Below, piece by piece: positions 10,284 to 22,655 of a stretch of 64,000 bases of DNA; positions within the stretch are counted from its first letter, which is position 1; each line of letters opens with the position of its first letter. The stretch lies in the NCBI GenBank assembly GCA_014281115.1, contig JACONQ010000006.1, positions 1,240,001 to 1,304,000 on the forward strand, given 5' to 3'. The translations under genes and the position numbers were made by a program. The DNA is from Laburnicola sp. R22_1 (taxonomy: Eukaryota > Ascomycota > Dothideomycetes > Pleosporales > Didymosphaeriaceae). Below the pieces are notes generated by a model. That model was not told where the DNA came from. It did no database searches and worked only from the letters and a program-made list of their open reading frames with translations.

Positions 10284-13200
10284 ATGTCAGCTTCAGCGTC
10301 TAGAAAAGAGACCAGCTCTCTCGGCACCGCAAACCTAGAGGGTACCCAAGACAAACCTACGCAATCAACCGCGTATAGTAACAACAACTTTGTTCCTGCC
10401 AAAGTCCAGAAACTACGAGAGGAGTTTCAGATCGACCTACGCGGATGGGACAAGGATATTGACATCTGTAGCGGTTGTTGCTGCAAAGCGAAAGTCGGGA
10501 AAACACTGATTTGATTGTATGTGTGTAGTAGCTAAGATATATACTGCTAGGTAGGATAGGCAGCAGTAAATGAGTGTAGGCAGCAATAAGCTAGCATAGG
10601 CAACAATGAACAGTCCGAATACCGTTACAACATCTCTAACCCAGAACACCTTACAGAGCCAATCCTTAACGCATACATCTTGAGCACTGTCTCACTGTAC
10701 AAAAGCTCTCAATATGGAGGTATTAGACTATAGGAAACCTTCAAGACAGACTTTGATAGATGGACAAAGGCAACCTTCAAGATACCAGCTAGGAAAGCTC
10801 GGTGTACACTGCGCGATTACCTCCTCTACAATGGCGTATGGGTTGACAGCGGCATAAGGAAATTGATTGGCAAGTCTCTTCAAGACGTACTTAACAACAA
10901 CAAGCCACATTAGTGGACAGAGGAGGAGATCATACAGGCAGGCAAAATTACGCGAACCCATCTAGAGGAGATTGCTTTAAATATAGCTCCGAAGCCAGCT
11001 ATATAGAGTATAGCTCCCCAAGACGATACAACAATAGTCAGAACAACTAAGTTGCCCTATCCGAATTGTAACCCGTCACTGTTGCCGCCGCTAGAGCCTT
11101 AGCAGCTGCCTCAGCAAGTACAGCAGCAGCAATCTCAGCAGCCACAAGTACGGTTTCTATCGTACACGAATCTGCCAGCACCATCTACATATAGAGGTTT
11201 CTCAGCACCGCCACCAATACTATATACAGCCCCAGATCTAGAAAGGATCCTAATTTAGACAAAGACAGGGTTTCTCAAGGTCTATATAGAGGATATGAAA
11301 TATAGTAGTAACAAGGATAACTTTCTGTTAGCTAAGTTAAGGACTTTTTACAATACCTGCGAGTTGTTTAAGATCTCTAAGGGACAGATGCACTGGCTCT
11401 ACCCTATCTTACTTAAAGGATAAGCTAAAGCTTTCTATTAGAGTAAGATCCGCGGCAGAGGCTTTAATTTTGCTACAATTGTTAAGACTGTTAGGGAACA
11501 CTTTAAGATAGAGGAGGATCTGCAACAATACACTATCCTTTGGCACGAAGTATAGAAAAGTCCAGAGAGGCCAATGCTAGAGCTCTTTTAAGAGCTCACA
11601 GATGAGCTGCAACAGATACAGGATGGACTAACAGAGCACACTATGGAGTATTCTTCAGAGATGAGCCTCCGCAACGCAGTAATACGAGCCTGCCGCGGCG
11701 TTAAGGAGTGTAGCATAGCTCTGTACAAACCAGCGTCTACGTATAAAGGACTTTGTGCGGAAATCAGGTTAGCAATTGTTACGGCGGAGAAAGAGAGACA
11801 AGCACAACGCCAGGCCTACTATACGGACGACAGCCCGGATCCGCAGCAGTACTGGACGGACCGGACGTACAACCGCGGCAGCAACCGCTACCGCTTCGGC
11901 CGCGATAAAGGCAGTTACAGTCGCGCTAGAGGCGGAAACTAGTTATTCCGCGACCGCTACAGAGGATCCCAGCGGTTCTAGTGGGACGCAAAACAATGCT
12001 AGGTATATAGGAAGATTAACTGCTTCTCTATAAGGCACACACTAGAGGAAAGGCGCAGATTATATAATAGGCACGCTTAATATCTACAGCAAACAATGGA
12101 CTGTACAACAGAGGATATCTAGTAGTTCCTAGTTGACTACGAAGGCCTTAATATATCCGACAGCAATGCCCATAATAGCAACGCCACTGCCGACCCGAGC
12201 GGGATCACTAACTTGATCGACGGATTACTGCAGGATAAGGCGGACTATAGCGAGCAATTCTTCTGCGAGGGCTACCTAGCAGGGCTGCGTGCAATTAACG
12301 GCGCCAAAACTGTGTTAATATTAAACAATCAATTAGTCTCTTATAGGCTTACAGGAGGATATCAGTCTCACAGGCTTATAGAAGGATATGAGGCATGGAC
12401 AACAGGCCGCAACTGTACGTTTAAGGATCGCTACTTATCCGCTGTCTTTTAGGGGATTATGCCAGATACTGGAGCTTCTGGCATATTGACTGCTGGCCAA
12501 CCCCAGGTTGAAGCTCTGTGTAGGAAACTGCCACTCGTACAGATCAATACCTTAGCAGCTAGTCAGACAATTTAATTTGGCAAAGGCGACACTAGAACCC
12601 TTGGAGTAATAGTTGTTCCAACTCCAGTTGGTAATATTACCTTCCATATTGTTCCTACAAAGACGCCCTTCCTGTACTGTGTACAGGACATGAATCGCAT
12701 AGGGGTACGGCTTGACAATCTCCGCAGTGTACTTGTCCAGAACGACTCTAAGTTCGTCCCTATTGTATGGAAATGGGGCCACCCGTACATGCTTCTGGAT
12801 CAGGAAGAATCGCTAGCAGGGTGTCACTGGACAGCGACAGAAGACCGCGGTTCGCGAGCAACTTGCCACCTCACAGAGACTGAACTACGACGCCTCCACC
12901 AACGATTCGGCCACCCGTCAGTACGCCGACTGCTCCGGCTGTTACAGCGCGCTGGCCATAAGGTAGACCAGCAGATCCTGCAACACCTAACAAGGTATTG
13001 CCACCACTGTCAGATGAATGCCAAGTCACCTAGCAGATTCAAATTTACGTTAAAAGACAACTATAAGTTCAATTTTTCTATTGTTGTGGACGTACTATAT
13101 ATTAATGGCAAGCCAGTCCTCCAGATAGTTAATAAAGCTACCTGATTTGGTGCCTCACAATTCCTACCTAACATGTCTGCAGCTACGGCATAGGACACGA

Positions 13201-15686
13201 TCCTAATCTGCTAGATTAACGTCTATCTTGGCCCACTAGATTAGATTGTGCATGACGCTGGTACAAACTTTGCTTCGCGGGAGTTCTAGCAGCTCGCTAG
13301 ATTGATGGCAATTATTACAAAGGAAGTGCCAGTAGAAGCTCACAACAGCATTGGCTTAGTAGAGCGATACCACGCCCCTCTGCGCCGCGCGTACAAGATT
13401 ATAGAAGCTGAGGTACAGGACGAGAGACTAAGCAAGGAGCTCATACTACAAATGGCACAGAAGGCTGTCAACGATTCAGCAGGACCAGATGGACTAGTGC
13501 CCACTCTGCTAGTGTTTGGCGCCTACCCAAGGATGACGGACGCAGATCCTCCGTCACCCTCTACTGAAAAACGTACAAAAGCTATCAGACTAGCGACTAA
13601 TGAAGTGCGAAAACTGCACGCCCAGCGCCAAATCAACGACGCCCTTGCGATACGGAATGGCCTAGATACGCGGATTACTGTCAACCTGCCTATTAGCTCC
13701 CAGGTCCGAGTATACAGAGAGAAGAAAGGATGGACAGGCCCACATACGCTGCTTGAAACCTAGGGAGAGACCTGTATAGTAGAGCTGCCAAGCGGATCAA
13801 CCCAGTTCCGCTCAACAGTTGTGAAACCGTACTATAAGGAGCCGCAAGAGACTACGCCACAAGATCCCACACTGCCAGATACCACAATGCCAGATCCTGT
13901 TGGCGGTACGCCACCCAAATCCCCGCGCGAGAAACCAGCCGCAGAAGCTCGACCCAGTCGCCAAAGACGCAAGCCAACAAGATACCCAGGTGACGAAACA
14001 GACAATAAGGATCAGGGTAAGCAGCTTCAATCAACAGCCTACATGACCGCAAAGGAAGTTGCGGATAGAGAGCTCTCTCGCAAACTGCGCCAGGAAGGCA
14101 AGATTACAACACCAGGAGCACCTTTTAAGGCATCACAAAGGCAGGAAATCGACGGGCTAATTGCAAGAGGAGTCTTTGAGTTTACTCAGTACGATCCAGA
14201 TGGCAAACACCAGGGGATCCGAGTATTCAAATCGCGACTAGTCAATGAGGTCAAAGGCAAGACAACAGACAACCCTTTTAAGAAATCTAGGCTAGTAATA
14301 CAGGCGTACAATGACGACGGAAAGGAGATTATCCTTACGCAATCTCCCACAATCCAACAGTCTAGTCAACGTCTTATTCTAGCTCTAGCACCTACAGCTA
14401 TCTACTGCGATATCAGAGTATACCTCCGCAACGTCACTCAAGCCTATACGCAGTCAACAACATATCTCAACCGTCTTATTCTCGCTCAACTGCCTAGTCA
14501 GCTTCAATCAACCTACCCGCCAAATACAATTATAGTGGTACAACGACCGCTATACGGCATACCAGAGGCAGGCACACACTAGTGGGCGACTTACCACAAG
14601 CACCACCGCCAACAGTTAGCTATGGAGACGTCTACGTACGACCCCTGCCTGCTATTAACAGCAAAAAAGCCTTTTGGAGTTGTTAGCATGCAGACAGACA
14701 ATACCTTAATTCTTGCAGATAAGCAGTTTGCTAAAAAAGAAGATACAGAACTGCAAAAGGCAGAAATCAAGGCTAAACCAAAGGAAGCTCTCTCTGAAAG
14801 CCTACCACTACTATTCAATGGCTGTATTATTACACAGAAAGACAAAGTGATAGAAATGAGACAGAAGGACCAGGGCAAGAAGATCCAGCTTGTAGACCTG
14901 TCGCACAGTGACTTCCGCCAGGCGTACAGAGAACAACGAGCTCGAGCAGCTTATATTGCGACAATTTGCCAACCAGAGGCTTCATTTAATCTATCTCGCG
15001 CCGCGCAAGCTTAGGATCCAACAGAAGAGGACGCAAAGGATCTCAACAAGCGACTAAAGTGGCAACTTAACAACCTGACCCGTGGACTACAATACGTGCC
15101 GCTACACCTTGCAACAGCAAAGCTGTATATCTTTGTTAACAGCTTATTTGCAAACAATAAAGATTATAGCTCCCAGATTGGATATATTATTATATTAGCA
15201 AATAAGACAACAGAGGACGACCCTGCGGCACAAGATAAGTTCGAAATCTATAGTAACCTGCTCCACTAGAGCTCAACCAAGAGCAAAAGGATTACACAGA
15301 GCGTGCTAGCTTCAGAGATCTACAGCATAGTTAGTGGCGTAGATATAGGTGTCTATATAGGTCAGACAATTGGCAAGATTGCGTCGCAACTTGCATCTGA
15401 TCTTGGAGAACTATTGCCAATAGTAGTCTGTACAGACTCCTACTCGCTATACGAGTGCCTTGTCAAGCTTGGTACAACAAAGGAGAAGAGACTTATGATA
15501 GATATTATGGCTCTACGCCAATCATACAAGAGACGCGAGCTCGCAGAGATCCAATGGATTAATGGAGACGACAACCCTGCCAACGCGATAACTAAGAGCA
15601 ATCCGAATAAGTCCCTTAAACAGCTAGTTAGCTTAAACAAGCTGACAATTAGGATAGAAGGATGGGTGAAGCGGAAGGAGGAGTAG
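10284..15686 (+). pseudogene. Copia-2 gag-pol polyprotein, 1,801-codon frame with nonsense codons
   Basis: One frame of 1,801 codons from ATG 10284 to TAG 15684-15686 with no frameshift. gag (10284-11942) ends in a basic, arginine/glycine-rich tail. The integrase zinc region (LHQRFGHPSVRRLL ... CHHCQMNAKS) is at 12893-13035. The integrase core shows DVLYI, HDAGTNF and NSIGLVERYH. Reverse transcriptase begins near 14050 (GVFEFTQYD, FKSRLVNEVKG, VQRPLYGIPEAGTH). RNase H lies near 15300-15640 (ASEIYSIV, CTDSYSLYE, INGDDNPANAIT). The TGA at about 10512 fits CGA->TGA; the other internal stops examined were TAG. Belongs to a divergent fungal copia group. Confidence 0.9.
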
Positions 15687-15742
15687 TAGGAGATTCAGGT
15701 AATTGGGGATAGCTTCATTTTCACAAAGAAAAAAACTGCCAG

Positions 15743-15947
15743 TGTTGGCAGTAGCTCTCCCAAGTAGCTAGCGTTGTTACAGGGGTTCTACCCCTAGCCT
15801 TGCCTCCTTGTTTGGCCAGTGTTTGACAGGGGGTCTGCCCTATCCTCACCTCCACGGTGAGGATAGGACAACAACTTACAACCAAAATCTTTGACTATCT
15901 ATTTATTACTGTTTACCGTGTATACACGACCCGACGTGGAACCAACA
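15743..15947 (+). repeat. 3' LTR of Copia-2
   Basis: 205 bp, TGTTGG...CCAACA, nearly identical to the 5' LTR. Followed directly by the second GAAAG target copy and then by element H sequence. Confidence 0.95.
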
Positions 15948-16034
15948 GAAAGGCTGGTAGGAAGCCCTCTTTGTTAATATGAAAGACGCGTTGGCGCGCC
16001 AAGTCCCGCACGCGCTGGGAGTACTTCAGCTTTA
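15948..16034 (-). pseudogene. Element H transposase, 85-bp internal fragment between Copia-2 and Pogo-3
   Basis: Short island of H coding sequence. On the minus strand it reads KLKYSQRVRDLARQRVFHIN then KEGFLPAF, which joins in frame with the fragment at 18174-18391 upstream and 9224-9858 downstream once one copy of each target duplication is removed. The homologous stretch in H-prime is continuous (about 32640-32770, mutated). Confidence 0.88.
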
Positions 16035-18173
16035 CTGTGACTAATCACTCAACGCCCGGGCCCACTCAACGCCCGTTTTTGCCGACAGAACTATCAACGC
16101 TCTACAACCTGTAGAGCGTCAAATATATAGTAAAATCACTAGATTTTTTGCAGGCGCACTCCTAGGAGCATGTAAAACCAATGCGCAACGATAAATTACT
16201 TGCGATAACGCTGTGGGAGCTGTACTGTACGGGTGCGCGTAGCTCTAGGGGGTGAGGACACCCTCTCTTCAGTAGACTCCTGATCAACAGCAATAGTCTC
16301 AGATCTCTTAGGAGCTCGTTTTTTTGGTGTACGAGGTTTGACGCCCCATTGGTTACCCCCCTCAGATAATTGTATATCACCTTTGAGTTGCTTTTTAAGC
16401 TGCTTTTAGAGCTGCTTTTCAGCTCGCTCAAGAGCCTTAGCCTCCTTTGCTTGCGCCCTTAGTTCTCGCGTCGCCAACCTCTTACGCGCTCTCTCCTCTT
16501 TAAGAGCTTGTTTCTCCTACTTTTTAACAAGCTTCTAATGTTGTAACTCTAAGAGTTGTTGTTGTTAAAGCTTTTTATTAGCCTCTATTTCCTCCTGCCT
16601 CTCGCAGGCCCTCTAAACTTTGGCAGGTGAGTAAAAGACAGCACCACCATACCAACCCTCAGGTTTATTAAGTAGGAGAGGCTTGCCACGTTAGCGGCGC
16701 CTCTTCTCATTAAAAAAAGCTTCCTTAAGCTTGTTGTATTGGTGTTAAAGGATCTAGTATTTGACCTTAAGCTGGTGATAACTTTGCGATAGCTGTTTGC
16801 GCTCTTTGGCGTGGTCCTCCGCAACAACCTCCTTTAGTATTTGCCGTACTTTACGCCAATCAGAGTTAGAGAGGTTTAACAAGCTACTACAACTTAATCC
16901 AGGGCTCTCTTGCTCTGCGACGAACTTTTTAAGTATAGCGTCTAGGTTATAAGGCGACAACCCAGTACACTTAAAAGCTTTAAGTATTATTAATTCTTGA
17001 AAGGCTTTTTGCCAGGAGGCGTTAAAAAGTCAATAAAAGTCGCGTTTAGTGATTACTAAGAGGCCCTGGCAATTGTACATAAACTCAGAGAGCTCTGTAC
17101 TATACGCAGTGCTTAGAGGCTTGAACATCGCCATATTAAGTAGTTGTAGAGTGTGGGTAGCGTGTGGCGGAAAGGTTATAAGGAGTATTTTGTTGTTATT
17201 ACAATACGTGATAAATTGCATGCTGACATAAGAGTTGTGGCTATCTAGGATAAGTAGTTGGTAGGCTGTACAAGCTTTCTCCTTAGTCTCGCGATTAAAT
17301 ACTTGTTTAAGCCACGCCAAACCAACCTTATTATTAGTCTACCCACTTAGTGAGCTCGTAAAAAAGGCCTTGTGGAGTTTTAGATTAAAATCTTAAAGCC
17401 ATAAGTCTTATATATTGCCTGTAGTAGCCTAATAAATCAAGGCTGGCGTTAACAAGGTGCCATTAGCGCAAATACAGGCAAGTATTGTTATCCACTCTCT
17501 ATTGCTGTCCTAGAGCATTTGCTTATAAGGGCCCTCCTTATACATTTACCGTAAGAACACTCTTTTTATCTTGCTAAGGATTCTAATCAAGAACCCCTTT
17601 TCATCCATATTGTATATATAGCGACTGTCGATACCATACTAGGTCATTTTCTCGCCTAAAAGCTTAAAGTATAAGGCGTATTTAGTAGCAGAATCGGCGC
17701 GGTGGCGACAGGCGTCGATACCAGTAGTCCATCGCGATATAAGCTCAATATCATGCCAGGCAATGTAGCAAGAAACCCAGTTTCTTCCTAGCTCTTTTCC
17801 AGCGATCTCTGTCGCGAAATTTCGAATTATTTGCCTTATAGGGGGCAACCCTCTCTTACAGAGCTTATATATGTAGTTTGTAAGCTCTTTTTCTTGTGTA
17901 GTGTTAAGAAGTTTCTTCTCCTCCGTATTCTCTAGGCGCGAGCGCTGGCGACCCTGCGCGCGCCTTGATAAAGTTGACCGATTAACACCGTACAATTCGA
18001 CAATTCGGCAATTCTGGTGTAATTACGCTTTTCGCCTGATGGTAAGCTTTCGATTGCAGCAAGCGCAGCCTCCATATTGTTAAAATTGGCTGAGATATGA
18101 ATTTTGGCAATTGTGGTGGCTTTTCTGATTTTCGGGCGTTGAGTGGGCCTGGGCGTTGAGTGATTAGTCATAG
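16035..18173 (-). mobile_element. Pogo-3: full-length pogo/Fot1-like transposon with TA duplication
   Basis: 2,139 bp. Ends CTGTGACTAATCACTCAACG (left) and its complement (right) match over about 45 bp with a couple of C/T differences. Flanked by TA at 16033-16034 and 18174-18175. Each terminus carries two CACTCAACGCCC modules 17 bp apart. Inserted in the H transposase gene at a TA that is single in H-prime. Confidence 0.95.
16196..18075 (-). pseudogene. Pogo-3 transposase with frameshifts and stops
   Basis: From ATG 18075 (MEAALAAIESLPSGEKRNY) to TAA 16196. Psq helix-turn-helix with a frameshift near 17990 (the frame resumes at YGVNRSTLSRRAQGR). CENP-B-like DNA-binding region (LCKRGLPPIRQIIRNFAT). 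Catalytic core with YNMDEKGF, LLILDSHNS, HATHTLQLLN. C-terminal SPYNLDAILKKF and SDWRKVRQILK; then more frame breaks (the length is not a multiple of three), and a terminal TRTVQLPQRYRK. More decayed than Pogo-2, with indels as well as nonsense changes. Confidence 0.88.
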
Positions 18174-18393
18174 TAGTGGCGCGAAACAGACCACATTAAG
18201 CGGCTGGAGGATATGAGATGAGTGCGCTGGCATATAGAGTGTTAGGATCTTCTGTTCCAGGCAATAATCCTTGAAATCCTAGGAGTGGTGGCTCTTATAG
18301 CCGTCCAGAATAAGTAACCTCCATAACCCCACTATGCGCGGCCTTATATACGCGTTAAAGTGCTTTAACCACGCAACTCTAAGCTCGCTATTA
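18174..18393 (-). pseudogene. Element H transposase, catalytic-core fragment between Pogo-3 and Pogo-4
   Basis: On the minus strand this reads AWLKHFNAYIRPRIVGLWR, then LLILDGYKSHHS (second catalytic Asp of the DDE core), a TAG, DFKDYCLEQKILTLYMPAHS and SHILQPLNVVCFAPL. Only one stop is present. The N-terminal continuation is at 30312-31068, the C-terminal one at 15948-16032. The H-prime homologue (about 32446-32640) shows the same stretch mutated. Confidence 0.88.
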
Positions 18394-18966
18394 CCGTGCA
18401 CGGACGCGCAACGCCCGCCGAACACCAAAACCCTAGACGAAACCCAAACTTCAACACCTCATAACTCCACCACTATGGCTCCAATCGATGATGCGATTGC
18501 AGCAATCGAAGCGCTCGAACTAGGAGAACAGTTCTTATACTAGATAATTGCTAAACAGTTCCATGTGAACCGAAGTACACTAAGCCGAAGACACTGAGGC
18601 TCTTAGCGCCCACGGGCAGCCAAAGAACGCGATCAACAAAACCTCAGCCAACAACAAGAGTTAGAGCTCGTACACTATATTGAAGACCTTACAAAAAGAG
18701 GGCTGCCTCCTACGAGAGAGATGATACAAAATTTCGCATCCAGATAGCCAACGAGCGCGTGAGCGAGAGGTGGGTAACGCGCTTTCTTGACCGACACGGC
18801 CACCATCTCATCTCAAAATGGACATCTGGAATTGACTCCCTCCGCCACAACGCTGATTCAAACGTCAAGTATAAGCTGTACTTTGACTTGCTACATCAGA
18901 AGATAAAGCAGTACGACATACAGCCGCGCCACACCTACAATATGGACGAGAAGGGCTTTATGATAG

Positions 18967-19118
18967 TGTAAGGGATCAGTAGGGTAGCAATTAGGAATGA
19001 GAGACTGAGTTGATTGTAACAAGCTGAACAGAGAAACTGCTTAAGTAGCAGAATCGTGATCAGCAACTAGTCTACATCAGGTTGGTTGTATCATGTGATA
19101 TCGTACTCCACACTAACA
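18967..19118 (-). repeat. LTR of Copia-3 (left copy)
   Basis: 152 bp, TGTAAGGGATCAG...CACACTAACA. It differs from the right copy at a few places, where the right copy has CA->TA or CG->TG type changes (e.g. GGGATCAG/GGGATTAG, AATCGTGATCAG/AATTGTGATTAG, CTAACA/CTAATA). Confidence 0.93.
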
Positions 19119-19149
19119 CACCTCCTACAGCACAAAGGTAGCGGAGTGC

Positions 19150-20863
19150 TGTCAAGTATAACAAGGCAAAATGAGTGAACAGAGGGCCTCTAGGGCACCT
19201 CCCTAGGAAGAACTCTATTAGGTAACAACAGATGTAACAAACTTATCCTCTAAACTAATAACTTGTTAGCGGATATTAGTCATTCCTAATTGCTATAAGA
19301 ATCGCTTGTGCTTGCTACTATTAGAGAGAGACTTTGTTAATCTATCAGCGGGCATATTAGCAGTTCCTATCCAGGTAATATTAATGTTCCCAGCTTTAAC
19401 TTGCTTGCGGATCCATATCTGATGTACTTTAATATGTCTAAGCTTTGTGTCAAGCTTTTCTTTGTCCTTGTTAGCGATAAAGACTGTTTGCTAGTTATCA
19501 CAGTACAACGTAGGTCGAACCTGTGGATTAAACCTAATAGCTTTAAAGGTGTTTATCCACTAGGATAACTTAGTGCCAGTAGTTAATAGGGCAAACAGTT
19601 CGGCCTTAGTAGTTAATTTGGTAACAGATCTCATAATTTTTGCCTTCTAATTAATAACTATACTATAGAGCTTAAACACATAGGCGAATAAGCTTTAAGT
19701 AGTATTAGGATCGTTAGCAAACGCGGTATTAGAGGCACCAAAGAACAACAACTTCTTAGCTTCCTTATTGTCAATTTAACTAATGTAGTTGGCGTTCTTA
19801 GAGCGTGCTGTTATTGCTCCAATTGCCTAGAATTGGAAGTTGTATAAGTATTGCCATACAGACTTAACAGCAGCAAGATGCTTTTAGCTTAGATTGTTTA
19901 GATGGCGGGCAAGTATTAAGTGCGCTTTTGCCACGTCAGGCTGGGTGAAATATAAGATGAAGCTAAGGCATCTAACTAGGATTTGATATAGGCGGGTGCG
20001 CTCTGTGTTGGGTTTATCTGTACTTAGGGGGAGATAAGACTCGCGCAGAGGGACCTTAGCGTGTTGGCTGCCCTAAAGGAGATTGTGGTTGTGGCAGACT
20101 TTTGCGATGTAGGAGTCTTGGATTATCCAGACCTTGCCTTTTGCATAGTCTCTAATAATGCGTATCCCTAGGAACCAGCCTAGTTCTCCTAAGCTTCGTG
20201 TCTCATATTGTTTTGTGAACTCGCGTTGAAACTGTTAATAATATTGTTGATCGCCTTTGCGGAAAAGGACAACGATATTATCTACGTAATAGAATAGTAT
20301 TAGCTTGCTATTAGTGAATAGGCAAGGGATACCCTTAACTTGAGTGAAGCCCATATTAATAAGGGTCTTCTTTAGGTGTTTGTGCCACAGCGCTGGGGCA
20401 TTCTTAAGCCTATACAGTGCTTGGCGTAGTCGCATTATATTGCCTAGTCTGTCTTGGAACCTATCTGGAGTCTAGACGTAACAGAGTCGGTGATTTGTGA
20501 TATGTAGATTGGAGCTAGGATCTAGTATCCACTTGTTAATTAATGGCGGTGGAGGCTGTCGAATAGTAGCTGTACTAAGTAGAGTAATAACCTAAGCTGC
20601 GTTCTAGCTGCCTTGCCAGTGTATAACTGCTCCTGTTAAGTTTTGAGTATTTAATAGAGGGTGACTAGTGTCTATTAAGAAATTATTCTTGTTGGCAGTA
20701 GCTGCCTTTTTACTAGCTTTCTTCTTAGCTCCAAACAGAGCTGCGCTTAAAGGGTTGCCTTTGCCTAGTTTCCTAACTCTGTTAAACTTGGCTAAGACAG
20801 CTAGGTTAGGCCTCTATTTAGCGGGTTGGAGAGAAGGCACTATATAGGAGCACTGTTTAAATA
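19150..20863 (-). pseudogene. Copia-3 reverse transcriptase / RNase H remnant
   Basis: Heavily nonsense-mutated pol on the minus strand. The clearest block (20235-20435) reads RLRQALYRLKNAPALWHKHL, ... GFTQVKGIPCLFTN and FYYVDNIVVLF, the copia RT motifs with the catalytic YVDD changed to YVDN. Between about 19250 and 20160 lie RNase H-like segments broken by many TAG and TAA codons. Not functional. Confidence 0.78.
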
Positions 20864-20947
20864 AGCTAGCGCATATAGTGTCCGAACACATAGGGTTTCC
20901 GAACACCGCGCCACAACACCACACCTGCAGAAAACACGCGATATCTC
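20864..20947 (+). repeat. Left terminal inverted repeat of Pogo-5
   Basis: 84 bp, complementary to 22570-22653 with one visible C/T difference. Contains two GTTTCCGAACAC/TGTCCGAACAC-like modules about 17-18 bp apart, echoing the paired modules of the other pogo ends. Confidence 0.93.
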
Positions 20948-20958
20948 AGCAACGCTAC

Positions 20959-22551
20959 TTACAATTGCCATTGACTACACATAGATTTAAGCGCTGCAGC
21001 TGCTGTAGCTATAGCAGCTATTTCTGAGGTGCTTAATATAGTAGATCTACGTGGTTGGACTGCTGAAGCCTCAGCTGCGCGCATAGCCTCCCTGATACTC
21101 TCTACCTCTGTAAAGCGTTGATTTGGGTCTACTCGAACGCGCTTACGCTGACGCTGAGAGGTAGATATCTCTAGCTGCTGCTCAAGGCGTCTTTTCTCTG
21201 CTTCTAGGCCTGCAGCTCTAGTATTTGCAGCTGCTAGAGCCTTACCTGCTTTCTGTAGGAGCAGCCGGGTCGTACGACCTAGATTCTCGACGCTCTGGAC
21301 GCTGCGCTGCGCTATATAGAGATCATGAGGGCCCTGGGGAGTCGAGAGGAAGCTCTGGAGCTGCTGCTGAGGCTGCTGCTGACGTGTAGGCGTAGTAGGC
21401 CTCTAAGAGACCTGCAACGAGTTGAGCACGTGATTGATGTTGAATGGGCAGATACCAGATGCCTGCCAGCCAGCTCGAATCACACGCTCTGTGAAGCCTT
21501 CCTCCCTAGCTTGATGATAGCAGGTGATAAAGCGCTCCTTCTTAACAGGCGCAGCATTGTCGAGTGATGCGAGCTCCTGGATCTGACGTCTGTAACTAGA
21601 CTTGATCACAGAGAAAGGAGCGAGATCTAGAGGCTGTAGGACGTGCGAGGTATGCGCAGGTAGGTATAGGAGCTCGATTCGATGCTGCTTGCAGAGCCAA
21701 AGGAAGTCTATATCAATATGGCTGCCGTGACCGTCAAGGATAAGAAGGCGGTACTGGCCATCACCTATAGCCGTCTCAGGTATAAATATACGCTGTAGCC
21801 ACTCAGCACCTATTGCTTTCAACGTCCATCTGTTCTCAGAGGTTGTATAGAGCCAGCTAGGCACGGATTTGGCTAGGAACTAGGTAGTCTGTAGGCTCTG
21901 GCCTTTAAAGATGACTGCGCAGCGTAGTTTCTGCCCTGTTGCTGATACGCACTCGATTATAGAGACCCACTTGCGATTCTCTAGAGACCGAATGTAAGCC
22001 TTCTTTTTCTAACTACTAGAGAGTACTCTAGTGTTAGTACATACCCCTAGAGCAACGCTAGTCTTATCTATATTGTATGTATTCTCCGCCTGTATGTTGA
22101 GCCGCCGTCGAGTCTGCTTATAGAGCTCTAGGAACGCGCGTAGCTGCTCTAGTGTTGCTGCATTAGCTCTCTGAGCCTCTAGCTTTCTGCTAACTACAGA
22201 GGCAACGCGTGACTGGCGCCGGAGGAAGTGTGAGAGCCAGAGCTTGCCAACAGGCTGGTTGTCGCCATTCATACGCAGAATTCGATTCGCCATTTCTCGC
22301 GCGCGAGCGTGTGAGGGAGGGCAGGCGCGTGCGTCTTCTTCGAGGATCCAGTCTACCAGAAAATCTTCCTGTAGAGGAGTCAGCCGCTGTTGATGCTGAT
22401 GGCTGAGTGCGCTGTTTGTTGCGCCACGTAGTCGACCGTGCAGCGTTGACAAAGGGATACCGTACGCCTTCGCAGCGGCGCGCTGGCTAGTATAAAGACC
22501 TGTATTAAGATCGTTGATAGCGGATTGTATAGCAACCTCGCGGGCGTCCAT
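20959..22551 (-). pseudogene. Pogo-5 transposase, nearly intact (three nonsense codons)
   Basis: 531-codon frame from ATG 22551 (MDAREVAIQSAINDL) to TAA 20959. Psq helix-turn-helix (TSQRAAAKAYGIPLSTLHGR), CENP-B-type domain (LTPLQEDFLVDWILEEDARA ... NQPVGKLWLSHFLRR), DDE core with NTYNIDKTSVALGV and YRLLILDGHGSHIDIDFLW, the HTSHVLQPLDLAPF block, ERVIRAGWQASGICPFN, and a C-terminal leucine/arginine-rich helix. Only three in-frame stops were found (about 22009, 21882, 21403), so this is the best preserved transposase here. Confidence 0.93.
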
Positions 22552-22569
22552 ATTGATGAGCGTTGTGGA

Positions 22570-22653
22570 GAGATATCGCGTGTTTTCTGCAGGTGTGGTG
22601 TTGTGGCGCGGTGTTTGGAAACCCTATGTGTTCGGACACTATATGCGCTAGCT
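22570..22653 (-). repeat. Right terminal inverted repeat of Pogo-5
   Basis: Complement of 20864-20947; the TA target copy follows at 22654-22655. Confidence 0.93.
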
Positions 22654-22655
22654 TA

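Larger units (their letters stand above)
9864..15947 (+). mobile_element. Copia-2: complete Ty1/copia retrotransposon with 5-bp TSD GAAAG
   Basis: 6,084-bp element with two LTRs (206 and 205 bp, differing at only a few positions) and 5-bp target duplications GAAAG at 9859-9863 and 15948-15952. It interrupts the H transposase gene. The corresponding place in H-prime is uninterrupted, confirming the boundaries. The near identity of the LTRs suggests it is much younger than H. Confidence 0.96.
20864..22653 (-). mobile_element. Pogo-5: 1.8-kb pogo-type transposon with 84-bp terminal inverted repeats
   Basis: 1,790 bp with 84-bp inverted repeats (20864-20947 and 22570-22653, one difference seen) beginning AGCTAGCGCATATAGTGTCC, flanked by TA at 20862-20863 and 22654-22655. 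Located inside Copia-3, so it is the most deeply nested element (Pogo-5 in Copia-3 in Pogo-4 in H). It belongs to a different subfamily from the other pogo copies: different ends, shorter transposase, no coiled coil. Confidence 0.95.
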
